64,000 nt of DNA from Clostridiales bacterium (lineage in GTDB: Bacteria; Bacillota; Clostridia; Saccharofermentanales; Saccharofermentanaceae). The stretch is taken from contig JAFWMQ010000006.1 in NCBI GenBank assembly GCA_017510605.1, forward strand, positions 62,001-126,000, given 5' to 3'. Every line of letters starts with the position of its first letter. Position 1 is the stretch's first letter. The position numbers were made by a program, and so were the translations under genes. The notes below the pieces were generated by a model, which was given only the letters and a program-made list of their open reading frames with translations, had not been told where the DNA came from and made no database searches. Below, piece by piece: positions 45,569 through 54,304 of this stretch.

Positions 45569-46888
45569 GTGATAGATAAAGTCTTATACATCGATCCCGG
45601 AACGGGAAGCATGCTCTTCTCTATAATAATCGGAATTGCCGGCGTGTTGATCTTTGCAGGTCACGCTCTGATCATCAAGCTTAAATTCTTCTTCCTCGGT
45701 GGAAGGGCAAAAAACGATGCCGGAAACAAGATCCCTATCTGTATTTTCTCAGAGGGAAAAAGATACTGGAACGTCTTCAAACCTGTCTTAGATGAGTTCG
45801 AAAAGCGTAAGAAGGGAATAAAATATCTTACGGCAAGTCCTGATGATCCGGCTCTTACAGCTGACTACAAGTATGTTCAGGCCGAATTCATCGGTGAAGG
45901 CAACAAAGCTATCTCGAAGATGAATCTGATACGTGCGGACATTGTCCTCTCGACTACTCCAAGTCTTGATGTTTTCCAGTGGAAGAGATCGAAAAGCGTT
46001 TCTTACTACGTGCATATTCCCCACATGCCGAATGATATAACCACTTATAAAATGTTCGGACTGGATTTCTACGATGCCGTAATGGTATCCGGAAAATATC
46101 AGGAAGAACAGATAAGAAGGATCGAATCTATAAGATCTATCCCTGCAAAAGAAATAGTTCTTACCGGTATCCCTTATCTTGATAAGATGAAGGAACGCTT
46201 AGACAGTGCCGCAAAGCCGGATTCCGCCAATAAAGAGAAAACTATCCTCCTCGCTCCTTCATGGGGCAATAACGGTATCCTGAAAGCATACGGGGCATCT
46301 ATTATCGAGAAGCTCGTTAATACACAGTATAAGATCATTATCAGGCCTCATCCGCAGTCTTTCACATCGGAAAAAGAGCTGATAGATAAACTCATGAAGC
46401 AGTTTCCCGAATCCGGAAAGATCAGCTGGAACCGCGATCCTGACAACTTCAACGCGCTTAACGAAGCAGATATCCTTATCTCAGATTTCTCAGGTGTATT
46501 GTTCGACTTTTCGCTTGTATTCAACAAGCCCATAATCTACACCGAACCAAGTAGTGACTGGTCACAGTACGACTGCAGCTGGGATACTGAAGAACTGTGG
46601 ACTTATCAGATACTTCCCAAGATCGGAAGAAAGCTTACCCAAGACAACTTTGAGAACATCGGAGCATTAATCGAAGACTGCATCAGCGGTAAGAATGCTG
46701 ATGAACTTGCTAAAGGACGTGATCTGGCCCGTGAACAGACATGGTGCAATATCGGACAAGGAGCCGTGAAAGTCGCAGATTATCTGATCAATAAACACGA
46801 TGAACTGGTCCGGGAAGCAGAAAAAAACGCATCAGGAACCGGGAAGCCCGATACCCGCAGAAAGAGTACAAAGCGCCTGTTTGCGTAA
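45569..46888 (+). CDS. Membrane-anchored CDP-glycerol glycerophosphotransferase-like protein
   Basis: A 439-residue TagB/TagF-family protein with an N-terminal YIDPGTGSMLFS motif and one membrane helix (about 15-37). The catalytic part shows YYVHIPHMP, APSWGNNGI, IIIRPHPQS and ILISDFSGVLFDFSLVFNKPII, the standard family blocks with conserved His residues and the SDxSG segment. It should transfer polyol-phosphate from a CDP donor on the cytoplasmic side. It is 17 bases behind the YidC-phosphatase gene and so forms a two-gene unit with it. GTG at 45569 follows GGAGG by 7 bases; TTG one codon earlier is the alternative. Confidence 0.88.
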   Translation: MIDKVLYIDPGTGSMLFSIIIGIAGVLIFAGHALIIKLKFFFLGGRAKNDAGNKIPICIFSEGKRYWNVFKPVLDEFEKRKKGIKYLTASPDDPALTADYKYVQAEFIGEGNKAISKMNLIRADIVLSTTPSLDVFQWKRSKSVSYYVHIPHMPNDITTYKMFGLDFYDAVMVSGKYQEEQIRRIESIRSIPAKEIVLTGIPYLDKMKERLDSAAKPDSANKEKTILLAPSWGNNGILKAYGASIIEKLVNTQYKIIIRPHPQSFTSEKELIDKLMKQFPESGKISWNRDPDNFNALNEADILISDFSGVLFDFSLVFNKPIIYTEPSSDWSQYDCSWDTEELWTYQILPKIGRKLTQDNFENIGALIEDCISGKNADELAKGRDLAREQTWCNIGQGAVKVADYLINKHDELVREAEKNASGTGKPDTRRKSTKRLFA

Positions 46889-46892
46889 AAAA

Positions 46893-49800
46893 TTATTCTG
46901 TTCTCAGTGCTGTTACAGGATCCTGTCTTGAAGCCGACTTGGACGGTATAAGACCTCCGATGAGTGTCAGGAATATGCTCAAAACGACGAGAATGATCGC
47001 CGCTTCCCAAGGCATGATCGCACTTACATCTTCGGATTCGGCAAGCTTATGGATTAAAGCATTAATCGGTATAAGCGCAATAAGAGATAATCCGACGCCG
47101 AATATTCCCGCAAGGAAACCCGTGATCATGGTCTCGGCATTGAAGACCTGAGCAACGTTATTCTTGGAAGCTCCCATGGCGCGGAGGATACCGATCTCTT
47201 TCCGCCGCTCGAGAACGCTGATATAAGTAATAACGCCGATCATGATGGAAGATACGACAAGGGATATTGCAACGAATGCGATGAGAACATAGGATATCGT
47301 ATTGATGATCTTGGTAACTGACTTCATCAAAGCACCTACTATATCGGTATAAGTGATGCTCTTATCATCTTCACCGACGTCTTCTACCATTTTGTTATAG
47401 TCTTTCAGGATCGTGGTAATCTGGTCTTTAGATTCGAAATCCTTGGGGTAAATGGTGATCGACGTAAGGTCTTCCTTATCACAGTATCCGAACGAAGAAA
47501 GATTGCCTTCGGCAGATGACACTCCTCCACCCATCATCTCGGTCATGAAAGACTGGAGTTCATTCTCTCCCATATTGATATTAAATGCATTGGCAAAAGC
47601 ATCCTGATCGATCGTCAATGCACTGCCGAAGTCTTCAAATGTGCTCTGCAATGCTTCGGTCATGTTATAAGCGATCCTCTCTATGACCATGGAGATCGCA
47701 CTCTCAACTCCGGAAGCTATCTGCCCTGTGACCTGAGTCATTACTCCGGATATATTCGACATGACAGTAGATGTTATCTCGTCTGCATTAATAGAAGTCG
47801 TAACAGTATATGTAATGATCTCCTTCGCCCTGTCAGTACCGAGATACTCAAGAAGAGATTCCTTGAACATACCCGGATCAGGCAGTTTATTTTTCCATGC
47901 ATACTTGCTGTAACCGTCGAGGAGCGCATCAGCGATCTCCTGTGCCTGATAAGGATTAATGTCGATCTTCTCAGACAATTCAGTCATTATCTTCTGAGTC
48001 TGTTCATCGAGCAGCTTCTGTCCTTCTTCACTCTCGGAGAATTCCCTGAAAAGCTGTGAATATGTTTCCTGCGTCATATTGGCAATGGCATCAGGTCCGT
48101 ATTTGGTCAATACATATTTGATAAATCCGTCGGAAATGGATTGGTTCGCATCACTGATGACCTGTCTGTCTATGTTAGTGACTCCGCTTTCTTTAATAAC
48201 CCTGATAAGCTGTGCCCTTAAGATCGCGCTTCCTTCAGGTGATGAAATATACTCGGAGATCGCATCCGGCAGCTTAGCATAATCAGTGTATGGATTATCT
48301 GATGAGTAATCCATGTAATCCGAGAAAAGGCTTGTAATTCCCAGTTCTAAAGCATCTGTATCGACCTTCAGTTCAACACCGTCAAGAAGTCCGGAGATCT
48401 GATCCATGGACAATTCGGGCATTACACTTCCGAATGCTCCGGACAGATCGATCCCGCTCATATCGCCGAAAGCATCTTCATCAACATTAAGCTTAGTCTC
48501 ATCAACCTTGAATGCATCCTGTATCTTGTCCTCATCGATAGAAAAAAGAGAACTCATATCGAAATCGGATTTCTCTTCATCAAACCTTACACCTGTCAGA
48601 ACATTTACTTCACGGTCGGCAAGCTGGGCTTTAACGATATCTGCATCTTCCGCAGAATCCCTGAGTTCCTCAACAAGATCCTTGCCATAGTAGATTCCGG
48701 AATCCAGCATCCAGATATCTTCACCCTCTTTAGGCTGTACGATTCCTACGATCTTGAGATCCTGCGCATCATTCAAAATACCGCGCATGTAATCTTTATC
48801 ATTTCTCATGTCGGTATAGATCTTGTTGGTGCTGTCGTACTTGTAGAAGTCATATGCAGGCACTACCTTAAAAGTCATGCCCATAAAATCTTCATAATGC
48901 CATGTGTAGTATTCCTGATCCGTCACGACTTCCAGACCGTTACTGAAATCTCTGATCATCTTGTCGAGTTCTTCAGTATCTCTTAATCCGAACGCATAGA
49001 TAATGTAATCAGATACAGCGCCGTTCTGCGTCAGTACCAGAACTGCTTCCTGAGAGTTTTCAGGCCATCTGCCATCCTTGATGTCGTATTGGTTGACATA
49101 GAGGTCCTCATTTTCGGGCATCTCGAAAAAGACATTCATGCTGTATGCTGAAGTGAACACACTTGACGAAGAAAGACCCATCGAAGCAAAGTCATTATTC
49201 GGATTAACCTGTCTGTATTCTTTGGTGCCTTTGTTATAACGGAATATCTGCGGATCGATTCCGTAGGAATACTCAACACCGTTTGTAAGTTCATAAATAT
49301 TCGTTTTGCCGCTGTCAAAATATTCCTTAAGAGAAATAAGATCATTGGTCTGAACGGTGGAAAGAATCTGTCCGACTGAAGGGACTTCGGTAATCTCACC
49401 TTCTCCCGCAGGTTCCCATGAATCTGTCGATACCATCATCATTGACATAAATGAGATCGAAGACCGTTCGATAGAGAGCGGATATTGCGACAAGGTCTGG
49501 GCTTCGATCCTGTCGATATAGGTGTTTACGCCGTTAGACATTGATAATATCAGGGCAATGCCTATGATACCTATCGATCCTGCGAATGCGACCAATACAG
49601 TCCTGGTCTTCTTTGTCCAAAGATTATTGAAGCTTAGGGCAAGCGCGGTAATAAAATTCATCGAAGCCTTGCCGAGATTTTTGTGAACAGGGGCTGCGCT
49701 GTTCTCATCCTTGCCCGGCTCGAAAGGATCGCTGTCATCAATGATCTTTCCGTCTTTGAGCTTTACGATCCTGGTTGCATACTCCTCAGCCAACTCAGGG

Positions 49801-50396
49801 TTGTGCGTAACCATAACAACAAGACGGTCTTTTGCGACTTCTTTGAGAAGATCCATTACCTGAACGCTTGTCTCAGTATCAAGCGCACCTGTAGGCTCAT
49901 CTGCCAGGAGTATGTTAGGATCATTTACAAGCGCTCTTGCGATCGCAACTCTCTGCATCTGGCCGCCGGACATCTGATTAGGTTTCTTATGTGCCTGCTC
50001 ACGGAGCCCGACCTTCTCCAAAGCATCCAAAGCTCTTTGAGTACGTTCTCTTTTTGTTATGCCTGAAATGGTAAGAGCCAGTTCAACATTGGATAAGACG
50101 GTCTGATGGGGGATCAGGTTATAGCTTTGGAAAACGAATCCGATAGTGTGATTTCTGTAAGAATCCCAATCCCTGTCCTTATAACGCTTGGTAGATACCC
50201 CGTTAATTATCAGGTCGCCGGAATCATAGCGGTCCAAACCGCCGATAATATTAAGGAGCGTTGTTTTGCCCGATCCTGAAGGACCCAGGATAGCAACGAA
50301 CTCATTATCCCTGAGATTCAGGGAAACTCCGTCCAGAGCCTTCTGGATAAGGCTCCCTGTTTTGTATTCTTTACGTATATCTCTTATTTGAAGCAT
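46893..50396 (-). CDS. MacB-like ABC transporter, ATPase fused to FtsX-type permease
   Basis: A single chain of 1167 residues. The N-terminal 225 residues are a LolD/MacB-type ATPase: GPSGSGKTT, MSGGQMQRVAIARAL, ILLADEPTGALD. One helix near 270 leads to an exceptionally long extracellular region (about 295-1010) built largely of alpha-helical, acidic repeats (DMSSLFSIDEDKIQ, DMSGIDLSGAFG). The last 150 residues hold three helices with the FtsX motif VLERRKEIGILRAMGAS and a final LIPSKSASRQDPVTALR. Such proteins usually drive conformational work at the cell surface instead of classic transport. Four bases separate its stop from the convergent gene. Confidence 0.9.
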   Translation of the reverse strand: MLQIRDIRKEYKTGSLIQKALDGVSLNLRDNEFVAILGPSGSGKTTLLNIIGGLDRYDSGDLIINGVSTKRYKDRDWDSYRNHTIGFVFQSYNLIPHQTVLSNVELALTISGITKRERTQRALDALEKVGLREQAHKKPNQMSGGQMQRVAIARALVNDPNILLADEPTGALDTETSVQVMDLLKEVAKDRLVVMVTHNPELAEEYATRIVKLKDGKIIDDSDPFEPGKDENSAAPVHKNLGKASMNFITALALSFNNLWTKKTRTVLVAFAGSIGIIGIALILSMSNGVNTYIDRIEAQTLSQYPLSIERSSISFMSMMMVSTDSWEPAGEGEITEVPSVGQILSTVQTNDLISLKEYFDSGKTNIYELTNGVEYSYGIDPQIFRYNKGTKEYRQVNPNNDFASMGLSSSSVFTSAYSMNVFFEMPENEDLYVNQYDIKDGRWPENSQEAVLVLTQNGAVSDYIIYAFGLRDTEELDKMIRDFSNGLEVVTDQEYYTWHYEDFMGMTFKVVPAYDFYKYDSTNKIYTDMRNDKDYMRGILNDAQDLKIVGIVQPKEGEDIWMLDSGIYYGKDLVEELRDSAEDADIVKAQLADREVNVLTGVRFDEEKSDFDMSSLFSIDEDKIQDAFKVDETKLNVDEDAFGDMSGIDLSGAFGSVMPELSMDQISGLLDGVELKVDTDALELGITSLFSDYMDYSSDNPYTDYAKLPDAISEYISSPEGSAILRAQLIRVIKESGVTNIDRQVISDANQSISDGFIKYVLTKYGPDAIANMTQETYSQLFREFSESEEGQKLLDEQTQKIMTELSEKIDINPYQAQEIADALLDGYSKYAWKNKLPDPGMFKESLLEYLGTDRAKEIITYTVTTSINADEITSTVMSNISGVMTQVTGQIASGVESAISMVIERIAYNMTEALQSTFEDFGSALTIDQDAFANAFNINMGENELQSFMTEMMGGGVSSAEGNLSSFGYCDKEDLTSITIYPKDFESKDQITTILKDYNKMVEDVGEDDKSITYTDIVGALMKSVTKIINTISYVLIAFVAISLVVSSIMIGVITYISVLERRKEIGILRAMGASKNNVAQVFNAETMITGFLAGIFGVGLSLIALIPINALIHKLAESEDVSAIMPWEAAIILVVLSIFLTLIGGLIPSKSASRQDPVTALRTE

Positions 50397-50442
50397 TGCT
50401 CTTATCCCTTATTCCATTATCTGAAGCTCAGCTTGCTGTCCT

Positions 50443-51912
50443 TTATTGCGGAAGTTTTGAATAAAGCCAGGTTACCTTGGCAGGAAACTTATCCTTGTCG
50501 ATCTTAGAGAACTGCTGGAACTGAATCCTCCTGATTCCCTTAAGGAAAGGCCTTATCGCTTCGGCAAGGCCCTTGCACTCGGTCTCGAACGGTTCATCAG
50601 GGCAGTCCATAATGCAGAGGTAAGACTTGTCATTACGGTTATTTGCAGGAGAAGTTACCAGGAGCAGCACCTTGGAAATATCCGGATGTACCCCGCAGTA
50701 TTTCTTGACGGCATTCTCAATTGCCGCAAACTCAGGAGTATCAGAAGGATTAAAAACGAGAACCTTCTGAAGACCCGGAATATCGGGACCGCCGTTTGCC
50801 ATGAAGTTATCAAGGCTCCTGTTGCCTGAGCCGGCCGGTGCCGTTGTGTAATTATCACCGGCTCCCGCACCGAATCTTTCCTTAAAGATCGCTGTCTCAA
50901 CCATTTTGTCTATCAGATCCTTGGGGATCGTTATAGTAACAGGGCCGCCGGGATTAACGATAAATCCCTGATGATGTTCATCTCTTGCGACTGCGGCAAC
51001 CTGTGCAAAGTTCATTATAAGTGTCTGGCCGGCTCCGCTTTTACTCGAAAAACCGCTCTTGGCGGCGATCCTTGCAAGCCTTTGATCCGTAAATACCGGA
51101 AGGAAAGGAGCGTCGGGATTCTTCTTTGTGCTTATTCCCATAAAAGATACGGTGCTCTTGCCGTTTTTCGAAGCAGAGATCTTAGCAAGGGTAACAAACT
51201 CCGATGTCATAAGGCTGTCCATTGCCGTGCCGAAAAAGACCGGTTCCTTGTTGAATCTTCCGTATTCACAGAGCATTGCTATCGTTCTGGGGTTTCCCGC
51301 AATTGCCATTCCCTTGCACAACGGATCATCCATATCTTCGATACCAATAGCATCTGTAAGAACGGCATATCTTTGAACAGGTCTTGATGCATCCTCGTCC
51401 GGATCTGCCGGAAGCGGGATATCGCCTCTTGTTATCTCGAGTTCGGCTCTCTCGTAAGATGCTTCATCAACAAATTCCCTGTTGTCATTTCTGATCTTCT
51501 CGATCCTGACCTTGAACTTGTTGCCTCTTCCCTGATAAAGATAGACATCACTGTCAGTCTTGACGGTTCCTCTGATATTGCCGCGGATGACAATATTGCC
51601 TTCCTTTTCGGGAGCAGCGCTTAAAGGGATCTCATCGCAGACCATGAAGAAATTCATTCCCGTAGGAACAGTCTTTCCGGAAAGAATCCTCTCAGCTGCC
51701 TGTCTGGCCTGTTCTTCCATCAGGTCAAACTGCCTGTCAGCTTCCTCTTGTGCCAGCTGTCTTTCTTCAGCTCTGGCCTGCCTCTCCTGTTTTTCCTCTT
51801 CACGTGCCTCAAGGATGACCTTCATCTCCTCTGTAACACTGTTACTCTCTTTATTTTCAGCGGCTTCGCTATTCTGGGCTTCTGTATTTTTTTTCTTACC
51901 GAAAAGTGCCAT
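50443..51912 (-). CDS. SseB-like protein
   Basis: A 489-residue cytoplasmic protein. Residues 1-80 are a charged coiled coil rich in Glu, Arg and Gln (EEEKQERQARAEERQLAQEE). The C-terminal half carries the SseB N-domain pattern LPVFTDQRLARIAAKSG, then FAQVAAVARDEHHQGFIVNPGGP with the family NPGG motif, and a C-terminal SseB C-like portion after about residue 390. SseB proteins were named for enhanced serine sensitivity in E. coli; molecular function remains unclear. It lies behind the MacB-like gene in the same direction, 46 bases upstream of it, and may be co-expressed. Confidence 0.75.
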   Translation of the reverse strand: MALFGKKKNTEAQNSEAAENKESNSVTEEMKVILEAREEEKQERQARAEERQLAQEEADRQFDLMEEQARQAAERILSGKTVPTGMNFFMVCDEIPLSAAPEKEGNIVIRGNIRGTVKTDSDVYLYQGRGNKFKVRIEKIRNDNREFVDEASYERAELEITRGDIPLPADPDEDASRPVQRYAVLTDAIGIEDMDDPLCKGMAIAGNPRTIAMLCEYGRFNKEPVFFGTAMDSLMTSEFVTLAKISASKNGKSTVSFMGISTKKNPDAPFLPVFTDQRLARIAAKSGFSSKSGAGQTLIMNFAQVAAVARDEHHQGFIVNPGGPVTITIPKDLIDKMVETAIFKERFGAGAGDNYTTAPAGSGNRSLDNFMANGGPDIPGLQKVLVFNPSDTPEFAAIENAVKKYCGVHPDISKVLLLVTSPANNRNDKSYLCIMDCPDEPFETECKGLAEAIRPFLKGIRRIQFQQFSKIDKDKFPAKVTWLYSKLPQ

Positions 51913-52048
51913 CTTAATTCCGACTCCCTTTGTTTAAATTATATCTAACAAAAAATTATAACACATCCCATTCACACTTTCCTTTTTTTGCATATCACAT
52001 CATGTAGGAATAAAATATCGCCATGAACTTTACAAAGAGGTAGTCCTA

Positions 52049-52690
52049 ATGGAATACGACAGACAGGAAATATTGGATAAGGCTGCTGAAGCTTACGATC
52101 ACGCAGAGATGACCATCAAGGCAATGGATGGTGTTTTTCAAAACATCACCGGCAGCAATTACGATGCGGAACTCACACTTGCTCAGTTTGACATGATCCT
52201 GCAGGGTGTTCTCCTGAGTGTCGCATGCGCGGACGGCGTTTTCGATCCTATAGAACAGGACTTCATAAGGCAGTTTGCCATGCATGGTGATCTTCTCGAA
52301 TACATCAGATCAGATTCAAACGGCGAGGTCGGGATAACATGGGACATTATTGCAGCGCTTCCCGAAGATGTTTGTTCAACTCTTATCAGCGTTCTTCCGC
52401 AGGTCCTTGACGACCAGTGCGAGAGTTTTGTATATCCCCTTGCAGCCGTGGATTTCTCATACAGCCAGTTTGGCGGAATAATGACAACTCCCGGTGATTT
52501 CCTGAAATCGATAGAAACCGACATGATAAAGATCGCAGGCCTTTTGTCCCTCGTGGATTCAGACGGAACAGAAGACGAGTTAAGCGCTGCCGTCTCTATG
52601 ATCTATGAACTTGAAGGAAAGCATTGGAGAGATCTGCTGCAGGGAAAAGCGTTAGGCCCCGGTCAATATCCGAATTCCTCGATCCAGTAA
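52049..52690 (+). CDS. TerB-like protein with two repeats
   Basis: A 213-residue all-helical protein. Two Asp/Glu-rich helical hairpins, LLSVACADGVFDPIEQDFI (about 50-68) and LLSLVDSDGTEDELSAAV (about 165-182), fit the TerB/DjlA metal-binding repeat. TerB-like domains occur in stress and surface-linked contexts. AAGAGGT precedes the ATG. The 3' end overlaps the convergent CAP-protein gene by 28 bases. No ter operon partner is present, so tellurite resistance should not be inferred. Confidence 0.7.
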   Translation: MEYDRQEILDKAAEAYDHAEMTIKAMDGVFQNITGSNYDAELTLAQFDMILQGVLLSVACADGVFDPIEQDFIRQFAMHGDLLEYIRSDSNGEVGITWDIIAALPEDVCSTLISVLPQVLDDQCESFVYPLAAVDFSYSQFGGIMTTPGDFLKSIETDMIKIAGLLSLVDSDGTEDELSAAVSMIYELEGKHWRDLLQGKALGPGQYPNSSIQ

Positions 52691-54114
52691 TAACCATATC
52701 CCGTTTCTGTCTGGTAAAGAGCTACGGCAAAAGTCTTGTAGTTCGGATTTATCATGTGTTCATAGTGTCCCGAAGTTGAATTGAGCCAGTCATTGAATAC
52801 TTCTTCAGCAGATTTCTGACCATAAGAAATATTTTCAGCGTACATAATGCTCGGATTTACCGTATACCACTCGGAGCCGTCCGGTCTCAAGTGATCCTTG
52901 TTCTGTTCATAAGTCAGCTGCGGCAATTCGGCTGCACGGATCGCTGCACAATAAGCGAGCGAGCTGTCCCATACCAAAGGTGCTACTCCGACTCTTTTGC
53001 GCTCGGCATTCGTCATGGTAAGAATATCTCTGGCATAACCCTCAGGAGCAGTAGCGTTTGCCTCCTCGTAAGGATCAGGTACAACACTGGTGGATTCTGA
53101 CGGTTCTGTAGATTCAGAAGGCTCCGTAGGATCTGAAGGAGCAGTGGGATCCGGAGGTGTGGTGGGATTGGTGAATTCGGGAATAACCGGCGTCTCTCCT
53201 AAAGTTACTCCGTCTGAACTTGCGGTGTCAGAGGCACCTGCATAAGAGGCGCTGATCACGGCCTCAACCGTTCCTGCCGGAGGATATCCCGTGTTATCCA
53301 TGATCTCCTGGTCAGGATTGTTGGCAATAAACGAAGATCTGAGTTCCAGATATCCGAGCATATAATACTCGGCGTTCATGTAGATGATCTTATACCAGTT
53401 GACACCTGTTGCCACAACGATAACTCTCTCTCCCTTGAGAAGATCGATCGAATTGCCGCTGCTCATGACGTCAGGAAGCGTGAATGCCTTTGTATTCATC
53501 GTTACAACGTACTCTATTTCTCCGGCATTCGGGGCGAAAAATCTTACTCCCTGGGAATCCTGCGGATCAATATGCTTCTCGGCATCATTTCTCGGAGCAT
53601 CCGTCTGGGTAATATCGGCGCTCTTGACATAATATCTCTGGCCACCGTACTCGATGGCTGCCCATCCGTCTCTGCTGAATCCGAGGACTTCAAAAGAAAC
53701 GTCTTCAACAAGTGCAGGTCTGTCTGCATCCGTCTCCTTCGGATCGGCATACAGCTTAAGCCTGCCGGTCTTTGACTTGTAATAATTGTTGCCGGCATCA
53801 GTTAACGTAAAGATGTGGATATCATCGTGTTCGCTTAATACCGTTGAAGCCGCATCAGTCTCGGAAACCGTCTCACTGCTCTCATCAGTTGTCTCATCAG
53901 GACTTGTAGTCTCTCTGATCTCAACTTCGATGAGAACCGTGCCGTCACTGGCTTCAAGAGTAGTCTCGGAATTATCTGTAGCCTGTGCTCCATTCAGATA
54001 ACCGGTTATCTTGAATGCAACAAATGCAAATATGCACAAAACTATGACAACGATTCCTGCAATCAGGAATTCATACCTGGTCTTTATATCTGTTTCTTTC
54101 CTTTTATTGGTCAT
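52663..54114 (-). CDS. Secreted SH3-CAP domain protein
   Basis: A 483-residue surface protein from MTNKRKETD. One membrane helix at about 18-38 anchors it; the next 60 residues are Thr/Ser/Glu-rich. Two bacterial SH3-like modules follow at about 105-170 (YYKSKTGRLKLYADP) and 195-270 (VNWYKIIYMNAEYYMLGYLE), then a Pro/Ser/Thr spacer with repeated SEST/DPT units. Residues 355-483 are a CAP/SCP domain: ILTMTNAERKRVGVAPLVW, SGHYEHMINPNYKTFAV with the conserved His and Tyr. Such proteins bind the wall and sometimes act in spore or biofilm matrices. A ten-residue upstream extension from TTG is possible. Confidence 0.9.
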   Translation of the reverse strand: MTNKRKETDIKTRYEFLIAGIVVIVLCIFAFVAFKITGYLNGAQATDNSETTLEASDGTVLIEVEIRETTSPDETTDESSETVSETDAASTVLSEHDDIHIFTLTDAGNNYYKSKTGRLKLYADPKETDADRPALVEDVSFEVLGFSRDGWAAIEYGGQRYYVKSADITQTDAPRNDAEKHIDPQDSQGVRFFAPNAGEIEYVVTMNTKAFTLPDVMSSGNSIDLLKGERVIVVATGVNWYKIIYMNAEYYMLGYLELRSSFIANNPDQEIMDNTGYPPAGTVEAVISASYAGASDTASSDGVTLGETPVIPEFTNPTTPPDPTAPSDPTEPSESTEPSESTSVVPDPYEEANATAPEGYARDILTMTNAERKRVGVAPLVWDSSLAYCAAIRAAELPQLTYEQNKDHLRPDGSEWYTVNPSIMYAENISYGQKSAEEVFNDWLNSTSGHYEHMINPNYKTFAVALYQTETGYGYYWIEEFGY

Positions 54115-54304
54115 AACAACCCGCTTCCCTAGGCTTTCCCCCAAGCTTTTTTAGAGCCTGCCCTTCCGGAGAATGCCCTTTACCTCACGATAATAATAAT
54201 ATCGGAACATGATGTTTTCAAGTTTCAGACTATTGACATCTTGCAAGCAAGTTGGCCGATATAGTGATATACTTTTCTACAATAGAATAAGAGGAGGGAC
54301 TCAT

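Noticed and set aside
52049..52690. Tellurite resistance system
   Set aside because: Only a TerB-like fold is present; no TerC, TerD or other ter genes occur in the window.
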